Shown piece after piece: positions 9,074 to 18,539 of a stretch of DNA of 64,000 bases (the first letter of the stretch is position 1; each line of letters opens with the position of its first letter). The notes below the pieces were generated by a model, which worked only from the letters and a program-made list of their open reading frames with translations, was not told where the DNA came from and made no database searches. The translations under genes were made by a program, and so were the position numbers. Source of the DNA: Martinezella tropici (lineage in GTDB: Bacteria; Pseudomonadota; Alphaproteobacteria; Rhizobiales; Rhizobiaceae); NCBI RefSeq assembly GCF_003287875.1, contig NZ_QMKK01000046.1:1-64000 (forward strand), in the 5' to 3' direction.

Positions 9074-9406
9074 ATGTTGACCAAATCGAAAATCGCCATT
9101 GTTGCGCTGTTTCTGGCAGGTCTTGCGCCGACTGCAGCCTTTGCAGAGAACCCGCTTCTACCCAAGCCATATGTCGCTCCAGTCTATCCTTACAAGAACC
9201 TGCCGGGCGTAACTGCGCCAAAAATGGCGGCAGACGAAAAATTTCAATGCCGCACGACCACGTTGCACGCGGATTATTTCCGCGAAGGTCTGTTTTACCG
9301 GAGCCTTCCGCGCCTCGGTTATGTCTGCGATCAGGATGGCGTGATTTCCAGCAGCACCAGAAAACCGAACTATCAATACTGGCAATATAACGGCCCTGAC
9401 AGATAA
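9074..9406 (+). CDS. Small secreted protein of unknown function
   Basis: I do not recognise a family. From the ATG at 9074 it has 110 residues: a clear signal peptide (MLTKSKIAIVALFLAGLAPT, cleavage after AFA) and a mature part of about 85 residues rich in Pro and Tyr, with two cysteines (FQCRTTT and GYVCDQD) that could form a disulfide. AAAGGA lies 12 bases before the chosen start; an in-frame ATG at 9050 and an upstream codon at 9029 are alternatives. The signal peptide and normal codon bias make it a credible gene. The 257 bases upstream, back to the GT25 gene, are AT-rich and could hold divergent promoters. Its role in the surface-glycan region is unknown. Confidence 0.65.
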   Translation: MLTKSKIAIVALFLAGLAPTAAFAENPLLPKPYVAPVYPYKNLPGVTAPKMAADEKFQCRTTTLHADYFREGLFYRSLPRLGYVCDQDGVISSSTRKPNYQYWQYNGPDR

Positions 9407-9495
9407 CGGGTCCGGCTCTGCCGAAATAAGCGGCAATCCAGTCAAATCGCGCGCGGCCTCATCCCTGAGAGCTGCGCTTTTTTAGGCGATAATCT

Positions 9496-9586
9496 GAAAA
9501 TAAATTTCATGTTTTTGAGTAAATGCGCGAACGTCGTTGACGAATGCGAAAATTTGCCCCAAGCTTACGAAAATAAATTACGTAAT
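9496..9586. promoter_or_regulatory. AT-rich operator-like sites before the sugar ABC operon
   Basis: The 11-mer GAAAATAAATT occurs twice, at 9496-9506 and 9569-9579. The first copy continues to GAAAATAAATTTC, an imperfect palindrome of the GAAA...TTTC type. A related GAAAATTTGC lies at 9548-9557, and a perfect TTACGTAA palindrome at 9578-9585. All are within 105 bases of the start at 9601. GAAA/TTTC-type palindromes are common targets of RpiR-family regulators, and one is encoded at 18540. The assignment to that regulator is inference from motif sharing. Confidence 0.45.
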
Positions 9587-9600
9587 GGGAACATAAAAGC

Positions 9601-10758
9601 ATGCGAGTGGGAATCATTGGGCTGGGATTCCGCCTGGGATATCTGAGCTATGTCTTCAAGGCGATCGACGAAAGCTTCGAGATTGCCGGATATGTCGATC
9701 CCGCGCCCGCAGGCCTGCCCGGTTTGATCGAGAAGGGCATATCGGCCGGAAAGGCCTATGCGACGCCTCAGGAGCTGATTGCCAACGAGAAGATCGATCT
9801 GCTGATGATCGGCTCGCCCAATCACATGCATCTCGATCACATCCGCATCGGCCTCGAGGCCGGCCTCAAGATTTTCTGCGAAAAACCGATCGTCACGACC
9901 ATTAAGGACAGTATCGAGCTTGCCCGCCTGATGGCGAAGTTCGGGCACGAGCGGCTGATGGTCGGTCTCGTGCTGCGCTATTCGCCGATGTACCGCGATC
10001 TGTTGGCCGCGCAGGCGGAAGGAAAGCTCGGCCATGTCGTTTCCATCGAGGCCGCCGAGCATATCGAGCCCTATCATGGCGCCTTCTTCATGCGTGACTG
10101 GCGCCGCTACGAACATTATTCCGGCAGTTTCATGCTGGAGAAATGCTGCCACGACCTCGATCTTTACAATGGTGTCGTCGGCGCGCGGCCGGAGCGGGTG
10201 GCAAGCTTCGGTGGCCGCAAGAGCTTCATCCCGGAAAACGATCCGGCACGGGAAGGCATCAACGATCTCGAGCTCTTCCATCGCAAGCCGAGCGGTTGGA
10301 TGGGGTCGGACAAGGTCTTTGACAGCGACGGCGACATCATCGATTATCAGGTGGCGATCGTCGAATATGCCAATGGCGTCGGCATGAACTTCCATACCAA
10401 TCTGAACGTGCCGGATCAGTTCCGCCGCTTTGCCATCATGGGTTCGCGCGGCATGGCCGAAGGTGATTTCATCCGCGGCTATTTCAACGTCCATGAAGTG
10501 CTCACGGGCAATAAGGTGATCGAAAACTCCTACGCGGCCACCACGCTTTCGCAGCATTACGGCGCCGACGAGCAGATGGCGGCCGATATTATTGCGCATG
10601 TCAAATCCGGGCTGCACCTGCCGGTCTCGACGCTGAATGCGCTGGAAGCGGGCATTCTGGCGCTCTCGATGGACGAGGCGCGAATGAAAAGAGCCGTCGT
10701 GGACCTACGTCCGGTCTGGGACGAATTCGACGAAGCGCTCTATTCAAGAGCCGCCTGA
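9601..10758 (+). CDS. Gfo/Idh/MocA family NAD(P)-dependent oxidoreductase
   Basis: A 385-residue protein with an N-terminal Rossmann fold (MRVGIIGLGFRLGYLSYVF), then IDLLMIGSPNHMHLDHI, the family motif FCEKPIV with the conserved Lys, and the C-terminal GFO_IDH_MocA domain with the HDLDLYNGVVG segment. Such enzymes oxidise sugars, inositols or sugar acids at a hydroxyl carbon, or make keto intermediates used to split glycosides. It is the first gene of the ABC-transporter operon; the permease starts 13 bases after its stop. It therefore probably acts on the imported sugar. The AT-rich upstream region with repeated GAAAATAAATT suggests regulated transcription. The substrate is unknown. Confidence 0.85.
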   Translation: MRVGIIGLGFRLGYLSYVFKAIDESFEIAGYVDPAPAGLPGLIEKGISAGKAYATPQELIANEKIDLLMIGSPNHMHLDHIRIGLEAGLKIFCEKPIVTTIKDSIELARLMAKFGHERLMVGLVLRYSPMYRDLLAAQAEGKLGHVVSIEAAEHIEPYHGAFFMRDWRRYEHYSGSFMLEKCCHDLDLYNGVVGARPERVASFGGRKSFIPENDPAREGINDLELFHRKPSGWMGSDKVFDSDGDIIDYQVAIVEYANGVGMNFHTNLNVPDQFRRFAIMGSRGMAEGDFIRGYFNVHEVLTGNKVIENSYAATTLSQHYGADEQMAADIIAHVKSGLHLPVSTLNALEAGILALSMDEARMKRAVVDLRPVWDEFDEALYSRAA

Positions 10759-10771
10759 GGAGGGGCGCAAG

Positions 10772-11656
10772 ATGGGTGTTCAACGCAGCACAGTCATCTT
10801 CGCCTGGATCCTGCTTCTTCCGGCTCTCCTCTATGTCACCGTCGTTGTCGCCTATCCGCTGGTGGACACCGTCATCCTGTCCTTCACCGACGCGTCGTTG
10901 AAGAAGGTGACGAATTGGGTCGGTTTCGAGAACTACGGCAAGATCTTCAACGAAACATTCGCATCGGTCATCGTTCGCACCTTCATCTGGACGTTCTTCT
11001 CGGTGTCGATCAAGATGATCATCGGCACCCTCGGCGCGGCGCTATTGAATTCCGCCGTCCCTGGCCGTGCGCTTTTCCGGATCCTGACCATGCCGCCCTG
11101 GATCGTGCCGATGGCGATCGGCATCTTCATGTGGGGCTGGATGTATAATGGCCAGTTCGGCATGATTTCAGGTCTGCTGCAGCGTTTCGGCATCGTCGAC
11201 AGCCCGGTCGCTTTCCTGGCCTACGGCAGCTCGGCCTTCTGGGCGACGATCGTTACCGACGTCTGGATCGGCGTGCCGATGGTCACGCTCTATATGCTGG
11301 CGGCCATGCAGGCCGTCCCGCATGATCTCTATGAAGCAGCCTGGACCGACGGCGCCGGCCGTTTTTATCGTTTCCGCCGCATCACCTTGCCGCTGCTGGT
11401 GCCTTCGCTCGTCACCATGTCGATGCTCTCGCTGATTTCGACGTTCAACTCCTTCGACATCATCTGGATTCTGACCCGCGGTGGCCCGAATGGCGAGACG
11501 ACGACGATGATCATCGACACCTATCGTACCGCGATCGGCTCCTACAAATATGGCGAGGGTGCCGCGCGCGCCGTGTTGATCTGCATCTTCCTGTCGCTCT
11601 TCTGCCTTGCCTATTTCCGCCTGACCAGCCGCTTTTCCGCAGGAGCCAAGCGATGA
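10772..11656 (+). CDS. Sugar ABC transporter permease (MalF-type, CUT1)
   Basis: A 294-residue inner-membrane protein with six helices. The cytoplasmic EAA loop YEAAWTDGAGRFYRFRRITL docks onto the ATPase. The N-terminal FAWILLLPALLYVTVVVAYP and FVGFENY-like segments (here WVGFENYGKIF) are typical of MalF/UgpA permeases. GAGGAGGGG lies just before the ATG. The stop overlaps the next gene's start by 4 bases (ATGA), so translation is likely coupled. With the second permease, binding protein and ATPase it forms a complete CUT1 importer for an oligosaccharide or modified sugar. Confidence 0.92.
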   Translation: MGVQRSTVIFAWILLLPALLYVTVVVAYPLVDTVILSFTDASLKKVTNWVGFENYGKIFNETFASVIVRTFIWTFFSVSIKMIIGTLGAALLNSAVPGRALFRILTMPPWIVPMAIGIFMWGWMYNGQFGMISGLLQRFGIVDSPVAFLAYGSSAFWATIVTDVWIGVPMVTLYMLAAMQAVPHDLYEAAWTDGAGRFYRFRRITLPLLVPSLVTMSMLSLISTFNSFDIIWILTRGGPNGETTTMIIDTYRTAIGSYKYGEGAARAVLICIFLSLFCLAYFRLTSRFSAGAKR

Positions 11657-12510
11657 GCCAGCCCGCCATGATCAATCGCTACAAATGGTACGAGATCATC
11701 GGCATCTATGCCGGAATCCTTCTGTTCCTGGCTTTCGTGCTGGCACCCTTCATCGAAGGGTTCCTGGTGTCGCTGAAGCCTCTCAGCCAGCTATTCTCGT
11801 CGCCCTACCATTTCATTCCGGAAAACGGTTCGTTTACGGCCTACCGGACGATGTGGACCAGCGTGCCGGGCTTCGCCTGGTACATTTTCAACTCGTTTCT
11901 GATTTCCGGATCGATCACCATCATCGTGCTGATCCTCGTCGTGCCGGCCGCCTACGCCTTCGCACGTTTCGAATTCAAGGGATCCGGCCTGCTGCTCGGC
12001 GCGTTCCTCGCGGTCAAGATGTTCTCCGGCGCCGTGCTGCTCATCCCGCTGTTCCGGCTCATGCGTTCCTTCGGCGTGCTGAACACCTATTTTGCCATGA
12101 TCGTCCCAGGAGTGGCCTTCATCATTCCCACGGGGATCTGGCTGCTGCACACCTATATCCGCCGCATCCCGCGTGAGCTGGATGAGGCCGCCTATGTGGA
12201 TGGCGCGAGCCAGTTCTATACGCTGCGCCGTGTCATCCTGCCGATCGCGATGCCCGGTATCATCGTGGTAGCGATCTCCTCGTTCATCGAGGCTTACGCG
12301 CAGCAGTTCATCTATGCGCTTACCTTCAATTCGAAGACGGAATACATGCCGCTGCCGGTCGGGCTCTTTGCCTATTTCGGTCGGCAGGAGGTCGTCTGGA
12401 ACGAACTCATGGCCGCAAGTTTCGTCGGCATCGCGCCGGCTCTGGTCGTGATCTTCTTCCTGCAACGGTATCTCGTCAGCGGTCTGACCGCCGGCGCGGT
12501 GAAGCAATAA
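11653..12510 (+). CDS. Sugar ABC transporter permease (MalG-type, CUT1)
   Basis: A 285-residue permease partner with six helices. The EAA loop is DEAAYVDGASQFYTLRRVIL followed by PIAMPGI, typical of the MalG/UgpE side. It overlaps the upstream permease by 4 bases and is followed after 36 bases by the binding-protein gene, which has its own ribosome binding site. It forms the heterodimeric channel through which the solute passes. The sequence alone does not show which sugar is carried. Confidence 0.92.
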   Translation: MSQPAMINRYKWYEIIGIYAGILLFLAFVLAPFIEGFLVSLKPLSQLFSSPYHFIPENGSFTAYRTMWTSVPGFAWYIFNSFLISGSITIIVLILVVPAAYAFARFEFKGSGLLLGAFLAVKMFSGAVLLIPLFRLMRSFGVLNTYFAMIVPGVAFIIPTGIWLLHTYIRRIPRELDEAAYVDGASQFYTLRRVILPIAMPGIIVVAISSFIEAYAQQFIYALTFNSKTEYMPLPVGLFAYFGRQEVVWNELMAASFVGIAPALVVIFFLQRYLVSGLTAGAVKQ

Positions 12511-12546
12511 AATCAATCAACCACCAGAGAGAACGGGAGCTTAAAC

Positions 12547-13776
12547 GTGACATTCCATTTCAAGACGGGGCTTCTCGCCCTTGCTTTGCTCGGCTCCACC
12601 GCGCTTGGCGCCGTCAACGCCCAGGCCGCCGACAAGGAGATCAGCTGGATCTATTGCGGTGACAGCATCGATCCGATCCATGTGAAGTACATCAAGCAGT
12701 GGGAAGACAAGAACCCCGGCTGGGCGGTCAAGCCGGAACTCGTCGGCTGGGAATTGTGCCAGGATAAGGCAACGACGCTCGCTGCTGCCGGCACGCCGGT
12801 CGCCATGGCCTACGTCGGTTCGCGCACGCTCAAGCAGTTCGCGGAAAACGATCTGATCGTTCCGATCCCGATGACGGATGACGAAAAGAAGAGCTATTAT
12901 CCGGGCATTGTCGATACTGTCACCATCGATGGTCAGCAATGGGGTACACCGGTGGCCTTCTCGACCAAGGCTCTCTACTGGAACAAGGACCTGTTCAAGC
13001 AGGCAGGCCTCGATCCGGAGAAGCCGCCGACCACCTGGGCCGAGGAAATCGCCGACGCCAAGACGATCAAGGAAAAGACCGGCATCCCGGGCTACGGCTT
13101 GTCGGCCAAGACCTTCGACAACACCATGCACCAGTTCCTCCACTGGGTTTACAGCAACAACGGCAAGGTCATCGACGGCGACAAGATCGTTCTCGACAGC
13201 CCGGAAGTGCTGGCTGCCCTCCAGGCCTATAAGGACATCACGCCTTACTCGGTCGAAGGACCGACGGCTTACGAGCAGAACGAGATGCGCGCCATCTTCC
13301 TCGACGGCAAGGTCGGCATGCTCCAGGCGGGGTCGGGTGCGGCCTATCGCCTTAAGGAAACGAAGATCAACTGGGGCGTCGCGCCGTTGCCGCTCGGCCC
13401 CTCGGCCAAGGGCCCGGGCACTTTGCTTATCACCGACAGCCTTGCAGTCTTCAAGGGAAGCGGCGTCGAGGACAAGGCGATCGAATTCGCCAAGTTCATC
13501 ACCTCGCCTGGCCCGCAGGGCGAGTACGAGTTGCAGGGCGGTGCCGGCCTCACGCCTCTGCGCCCCTCGGCTCAGGTCGACGAGTTCGAAAAGAAGGATC
13601 CCTTCTGGAAGCCGTTCATCGACGGCATCAGCTATGGTGGTCCGGAGCCGTTGTTCAAGGACTATAAGGGCTTCCAGAACGTCATGATCGAGATGGTCCA
13701 GTCGGTCGTAACCGGCAAGGCCCAGCCGGCAGACGCCTTGAAGAAGGCCGCTGCCGATCTCGAGCAGTATAAATAA
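12547..13776 (+). CDS. Sugar ABC transporter periplasmic substrate-binding protein
   Basis: A 409-residue protein starting at a GTG with GGGAG 7 bases upstream. It has a signal peptide (LLALALLGSTALGAVNAQAA, mature from about DKEISW). The mature part is an SBP_bac_1 (UgpB/MalE-like) fold with PVAFSTKALYWNKDLFKQAG, a standard segment of CUT1 binding proteins, and YELQGGAGLTPLRPS near the end. It delivers the sugar to the two permeases. A 9-bp perfect hairpin follows its stop and may keep the transcript abundant relative to the downstream ATPase gene, as is usual for binding proteins. Confidence 0.92.
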   Translation: MTFHFKTGLLALALLGSTALGAVNAQAADKEISWIYCGDSIDPIHVKYIKQWEDKNPGWAVKPELVGWELCQDKATTLAAAGTPVAMAYVGSRTLKQFAENDLIVPIPMTDDEKKSYYPGIVDTVTIDGQQWGTPVAFSTKALYWNKDLFKQAGLDPEKPPTTWAEEIADAKTIKEKTGIPGYGLSAKTFDNTMHQFLHWVYSNNGKVIDGDKIVLDSPEVLAALQAYKDITPYSVEGPTAYEQNEMRAIFLDGKVGMLQAGSGAAYRLKETKINWGVAPLPLGPSAKGPGTLLITDSLAVFKGSGVEDKAIEFAKFITSPGPQGEYELQGGAGLTPLRPSAQVDEFEKKDPFWKPFIDGISYGGPEPLFKDYKGFQNVMIEMVQSVVTGKAQPADALKKAAADLEQYK

Positions 13777-13791
13777 GTCTGCAAGTCACCG

Positions 13792-13816
13792 GGCCGCGCG
13801 CGTATCACGCGCGGCC
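13792..13816 (+). other. Intercistronic GC-rich hairpin after the binding-protein gene
   Basis: GGCCGCGCG (13792-13800) and CGCGCGGCC (13808-13816) form a perfect 9-bp stem with a 7-base loop, 15 bases after the binding-protein stop. Only TTT follows, so it is a partial terminator or an mRNA 3' stabiliser rather than a full stop. The ATPase gene begins 45 bases later on the same strand. Confidence 0.6.
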
Positions 13817-13861
13817 TTTGGAGCCCTGCCCGCCCTTGGCGGCGCCGCGCGGAGACAGAGT

Positions 13862-14995
<1,134 letters not shown>

Positions 14996-15022
14996 CGGGA
15001 GCAGGCCCCGAAGCAACCTATC

Positions 15023-15146
15023 CGCCCTCGTGGTTCGAGACGGCCCTTTCAGCCTCCTCACCAGGAGGGCTGATCAATCTCGCCCAGCTTATGTTCGGAA
15101 CTCGCTCCGCCCTCATCCTGAGCCCGTCGAATGACGAGGGTGGCCC
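15023..15146. repeat. Degenerate rhizobial-type intergenic palindromic repeat
   Basis: The 180 bases between two convergent genes hold TCAGCCTCCT-CACC-AGGAGGGCTGA (15049-15073, a stem with one bulge) and, further on, CCCTCATCCTGAGCCCGTCG followed by AATGACGAGGG. The phrases TGGTTCGAGACGGCC, CCTCCTCACCA and CCTCATCCTGAG match, from memory, a repeat widespread between genes in Rhizobiales. The hairpin may also end transcription from both sides, though no T-run follows. This is recognition from memory, not alignment. Confidence 0.45.
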
Positions 15147-15175
15147 CCGATGCAACCCGCGGGTGGCGGATCGCC

Positions 15176-16291
15176 CTACCAGACCAGGCCGCGAGCCGCC
15201 ACATCCTCGACGCGGGTCACCACGCCATCGCGATGAAACACCATCTGGTCGAAAAGATTAGAGACGACGCAGGTGTGGTTCGGGATGATGCGGATCTTGT
15301 CGCCGATCTCAGGGCGAGGGCCGGTGCACTTCGACAGGTCGATGACGCCGTGCTCCTCGGAAAGCCCCTTGATGACGGCGTCGGGATAGCCAACCACCTG
15401 GCCATAATCGGCAAAGCCGAGAAGATCCGAGGTGAGCGCCTTCGAGCCGGCATCGATGACGGCGCGATCTTCCGTCGGTCTTGAGACGACGGTGGCGAGG
15501 ATATGCATCGCGCAATCCTCTTCGCGGCAATGGCCGGCCCGCACCATGGAACGGTCATTATAGATGTAGGTGCCGGCACGATGTTCGGTTGCCGCGGTCA
15601 CGAGATGCGCTTCGAAGAGGCTCGGCGTGCCGCCATTGCTGACGATCGGGCATTCGATCCCTTCGCCCTTCAGGAGTTTCACGGCTTCCGACAGGAATTC
15701 CTGTGTCGCAGCGGCGTTGGCCGGCTTCGGATAGGTCATCATGCCGCCGAAGGCGAGGCCTGGCTTGCCGCCGATATGCTTGCCGAGAGCGGCAGCCTGC
15801 TCGGGCGATTGCACCCCGCAGCGCGCGCCGCCTGTGTCGCATTCCACCAGCACGGTGAGCGGTTTGCGGGCGGCGAACCAGGCGGAAAGACCATCAACCG
15901 TCACCGCACTATCGGCTACGACCTTGAGGCCGGAAATGCGGTCGTTCAGAGCGGAAAGCCGTGCGAGCTTTTCAGCTCCAAGAATATTGAAGGTGATCAG
16001 AATATCCTCGAAGCCCGCATCGGCGAAAGCCTCCGCCTCGGTGATCTTCTGGCAGTTGATGCCCTTGGCGCCGGCGGCGACCTGCGCCTGAGCGAGAGCG
16101 GGAATTTTGTGCGTCTTGATATGCGGGCGGAAATTCAGGCCATGCTCGTCCATGTAGGACTGCACGCGGGTGATGTTTGCAGCCAGCCGATCTTCGTCGA
16201 TGACCGGGCGCGGCGTCGAAAGCCCATCGATCCGGTCGCCGGGCTTGGGACTGATCTGCGAGGCGATGTCATGAGAAATGTGATGGGCCAT
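15176..16291 (-). CDS. PLP-dependent D-threonine aldolase / D-serine dehydratase-like enzyme (DSD1 family)
   Basis: A 371-residue alanine-racemase-fold enzyme. LNFRPHIKTHKIPALAQ carries the likely PLP-binding lysine (K59). VECDTGGARCGV, FGGMMTYP, IVSNGGTPS and the C-terminal metal site PNHTCVVSNLFDQ (His-x-Cys) match the zinc-dependent D-threonine aldolase/D-serine dehydratase group. These enzymes cleave or deaminate D-hydroxy amino acids. The ATG at 16291 has AAAGG upstream and follows the M81 gene's stop by one base, so the two are translationally coupled. It is the third gene of a minus-strand operon with NTF2-like and M81 proteins. It may act on D-amino acids freed by its neighbours; that is inference. 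Confidence 0.82.
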   Translation of the reverse strand: MAHHISHDIASQISPKPGDRIDGLSTPRPVIDEDRLAANITRVQSYMDEHGLNFRPHIKTHKIPALAQAQVAAGAKGINCQKITEAEAFADAGFEDILITFNILGAEKLARLSALNDRISGLKVVADSAVTVDGLSAWFAARKPLTVLVECDTGGARCGVQSPEQAAALGKHIGGKPGLAFGGMMTYPKPANAAATQEFLSEAVKLLKGEGIECPIVSNGGTPSLFEAHLVTAATEHRAGTYIYNDRSMVRAGHCREEDCAMHILATVVSRPTEDRAVIDAGSKALTSDLLGFADYGQVVGYPDAVIKGLSEEHGVIDLSKCTGPRPEIGDKIRIIPNHTCVVSNLFDQMVFHRDGVVTRVEDVAARGLVW

Positions 16292-16292
16292 G

Positions 16293-17768
16293 TCAGGCAC
16301 CTTTCCGTTCGTCTGCAAAGGGATCCGGCACCATCGGCCAGATGTCCTTCCGCGCGCGGCGATAGGGCGTGCGCGCCGGATTGTTGGGATAAGGCGTTCC
16401 CGCCGAGCAGTAAAGGATCTGCGACGCGATCTTGGAGAAGGACGCATAGAAGTGATTGGTCGACTTGATGACCAGGATCTTTTTGGTCGTGGGGTCGATG
16501 CCCATGACGGAGAACAGGCTCGGATCGAAGCTCTGGGCACGCGTCGAATTCAGGATGATGTCGATACCATCGAGCTGAATATGCGCGGCATCGCCGAAGG
16601 GGGCGAAGCTTTCGCCGAAGCGCATCTCTGCATTGGTGACAAGGCGGACGATCTTGACGCGGCCGTCGATTGGATTGCCCGTGCCCGGCGCCGATTTCGC
16701 GCCGAAGCGCAGCGGGATTTCCGCGCCTTCGCCGGCAGCCATGCAGATCTGCACGGCCATCGGATCCCAGATCGTGCCGATCGCCGTGTCGGTGGCGCCG
16801 CGATCGAGCAGTTCCTGCAGCACCACCGTGGCGTCTCCCGCCGTGCCGCCGCCGGGATTGTCCCAGAGATCGGCAATCACGACCGGACCCGCGGTTGCAG
16901 CCATCGCCTGGCTCACGGCCTGCTTCTCGTCGATCTGCGGCATGATGAAGGTGCCGCGCCTGGAGAAGAGCTCCAGCCCGAGGTCGCGGGCGATTGTCGA
17001 GCCCTTATCCGGCTTACCATCAGTGACGACGAGCAGCTTCGTGCCCATATCGGGCACGTCGCCGGCCATGAAGCCGTGAATGACCGAGATCGACAGGATG
17101 TCGGCATCGCTCTTTTCCATCGCCATGATCTTGTCGACGAAGGAGCGCATCGGCTCGCGCGATGTCGGGAAGACGTCGATCATGCGGCAATCGAACACCG
17201 ACATGACCGGCTTGACGCGGCCTTCCAGCGTATCGATGGCAATGCGCCAGAGATCTTCGGCGCGATCGACGAAATCCGTATGCGGGAATTCCTTGAAATA
17301 GACGAGGAAATCCACGGCCGCGAGGCGCTTTTCGGTCAGATGGCTATGCGGGTCGAGTTCGGCACAGACCAGGATATCAGAGCCCACGATCTCGCGGACG
17401 CGCGACAGGAAATCGCCCTCCGTGTCCTCGTAACCATCCGCGACCATGGCGCCGTGCAGCCCGAGAATGACGGCATCGACAGGCATGGCCGCCCGCAGCT
17501 GGTCGAGAATCTCGTCCCGCAGCTCCTCATAGGTCCGGCGGTTCACCAGCCCGGCCGGATCGGCCCAGGCGGCGGTGCCCTCGATCACGTCCCAGCCCTT
17601 TTGCACGGCAATGCGCCGTCCCACGGTGATCGGCGCCGAACACAGCGTCGGCGTTTCCGGATGCGTCCCGGGGGGAGCATAGAGAGAGGCCCCGAAAGCG
17701 CGCCGGTCGATGCAGATGGGGGAGAAGGTATTCGTCTCGGTCGCAAGGGTCGCTGTAAAAATGCGCAA
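16293..17768 (-). CDS. M81 family metallopeptidase (MlrC-like)
   Basis: A 491-residue protein. Its start RIFTATLATETNTFSP is the usual opening of M81/MlrC proteins, followed by LGLHGAMV, CAELDPHSHLTEK and YFKEFPHTDF, then the C-terminal domain with IADLWDNPGGG and KSTNHFY. The spacing Asp-x-His-x21-His in the middle motif fits the zinc ligands known for MlrC. MlrC cleaves short linear peptides such as opened microcystin, but most family members have unknown substrates. It lies between an NTF2-like gene (11 bases) and the D-amino-acid enzyme gene (1 base), clearly in one operon. A role on small peptides or amide-linked sugars imported by the nearby ABC system is inferred. Confidence 0.88.
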   Translation of the reverse strand: MRIFTATLATETNTFSPICIDRRAFGASLYAPPGTHPETPTLCSAPITVGRRIAVQKGWDVIEGTAAWADPAGLVNRRTYEELRDEILDQLRAAMPVDAVILGLHGAMVADGYEDTEGDFLSRVREIVGSDILVCAELDPHSHLTEKRLAAVDFLVYFKEFPHTDFVDRAEDLWRIAIDTLEGRVKPVMSVFDCRMIDVFPTSREPMRSFVDKIMAMEKSDADILSISVIHGFMAGDVPDMGTKLLVVTDGKPDKGSTIARDLGLELFSRRGTFIMPQIDEKQAVSQAMAATAGPVVIADLWDNPGGGTAGDATVVLQELLDRGATDTAIGTIWDPMAVQICMAAGEGAEIPLRFGAKSAPGTGNPIDGRVKIVRLVTNAEMRFGESFAPFGDAAHIQLDGIDIILNSTRAQSFDPSLFSVMGIDPTTKKILVIKSTNHFYASFSKIASQILYCSAGTPYPNNPARTPYRRARKDIWPMVPDPFADERKGA

Positions 17769-17779
17769 CGCCGTCGCCT

Positions 17780-18280
17780 CTATTCCATCGGGTTCGGCAG
17801 GTAACCGGTAAAGCCGCAGATCTTCCAGCGGCCCTCATGCAGGCGGCAATAGTAAAGCGTCTGCCATTTCAACACGTCGATGCCGCCATCCGACTTCTTC
17901 AGGCTGCCGTCGAATTTCTTGCGCACGAGAGCCATGTCGCCCTCGATCTCGATGTCTTCGAGCGTCGTCGTGGTGAAAATGGCCGTACGCGGATCCTCGG
18001 CGAAGGACTGGGTGGCAAAATCGCGCGCCTGGCGCAGCCACTCGTCGCGATAGGCGGATAGTGTCGGGAAAGCGAGGCGCCACTTGTCGGGGCTGATTTC
18101 GCGGCGGCCGTCGATGCCGATGAAGCCCTCTTCGACGAAATCGGCTGATACCATCGACCAATCGGCGGCGAGAAAAGCGTCGATATCGCGCGAAACGAGC
18201 ATTTCCCAGATCGAGTGCCGAGCGACGTCGCTGGCCGGGAAAGGATTCTTGAAAGGATCACGCATTGTAACCGCCGTCAT
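17780..18280 (-). CDS. NTF2/SnoaL-like protein of unknown function
   Basis: Up to 166 residues; a start at 18265 would give 161. The pattern IWEMLVSRDIDAFLAADWSM, then alternating strands ending in YYCRLHEGRWKICGFTGYLP, looks like the cone-shaped NTF2-like fold used by SnoaL-type proteins. These can be small isomerases, hydrolases or binding proteins. No catalytic set is recognisable. It is the first gene of the minus-strand operon NTF2-like, M81, D-amino-acid enzyme, and is divergent from the RpiR regulator gene. An operator-like GAAAATAATTTGC lies in the shared intergenic region. No good ribosome binding site decides between the two starts. Confidence 0.65.
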   Translation of the reverse strand: MTAVTMRDPFKNPFPASDVARHSIWEMLVSRDIDAFLAADWSMVSADFVEEGFIGIDGRREISPDKWRLAFPTLSAYRDEWLRQARDFATQSFAEDPRTAIFTTTTLEDIEIEGDMALVRKKFDGSLKKSDGGIDVLKWQTLYYCRLHEGRWKICGFTGYLPNPME

Positions 18281-18353
18281 TTAAATTCTTTTCATGATTT
18301 TCGATTTTCGCTGGTCAAATTCCGCTTTCTATGGTCACTTGTCAACGCACCAA

Positions 18354-18366
18354 GAAAATAATTTGC
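18354..18366. promoter_or_regulatory. Operator-like motif in the divergent NTF2-like/rpiR promoter region
   Basis: GAAAATAATTTGC closely resembles the repeated GAAAATAAATT(TC) sites before the ABC operon at 9496-9579. It sits in the 259-base region between the minus-strand operon and the RpiR gene. Nearer the minus-strand gene, further GAAAAT runs (on the minus strand, about 18290-18310) could be extra half-sites. Autoregulation by the RpiR protein would explain the position. This is inferred from motif sharing. Confidence 0.4.
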
Positions 18367-18539
18367 AGGAACTGGATGGCGGCCATCACACGTCAGGGTT
18401 TCTGCCGGATGGGGACGAATGGCAATGCGCGCCCGCCCGTAAGCCTGTCCACAGGCAAAGGCGGGAACGGTGAGATTGAGATGGATTGCGTCGCTTACTA
18501 CGTGTCAAACGTTTGGAAAACTGCGACAAAGGGGGGCTG

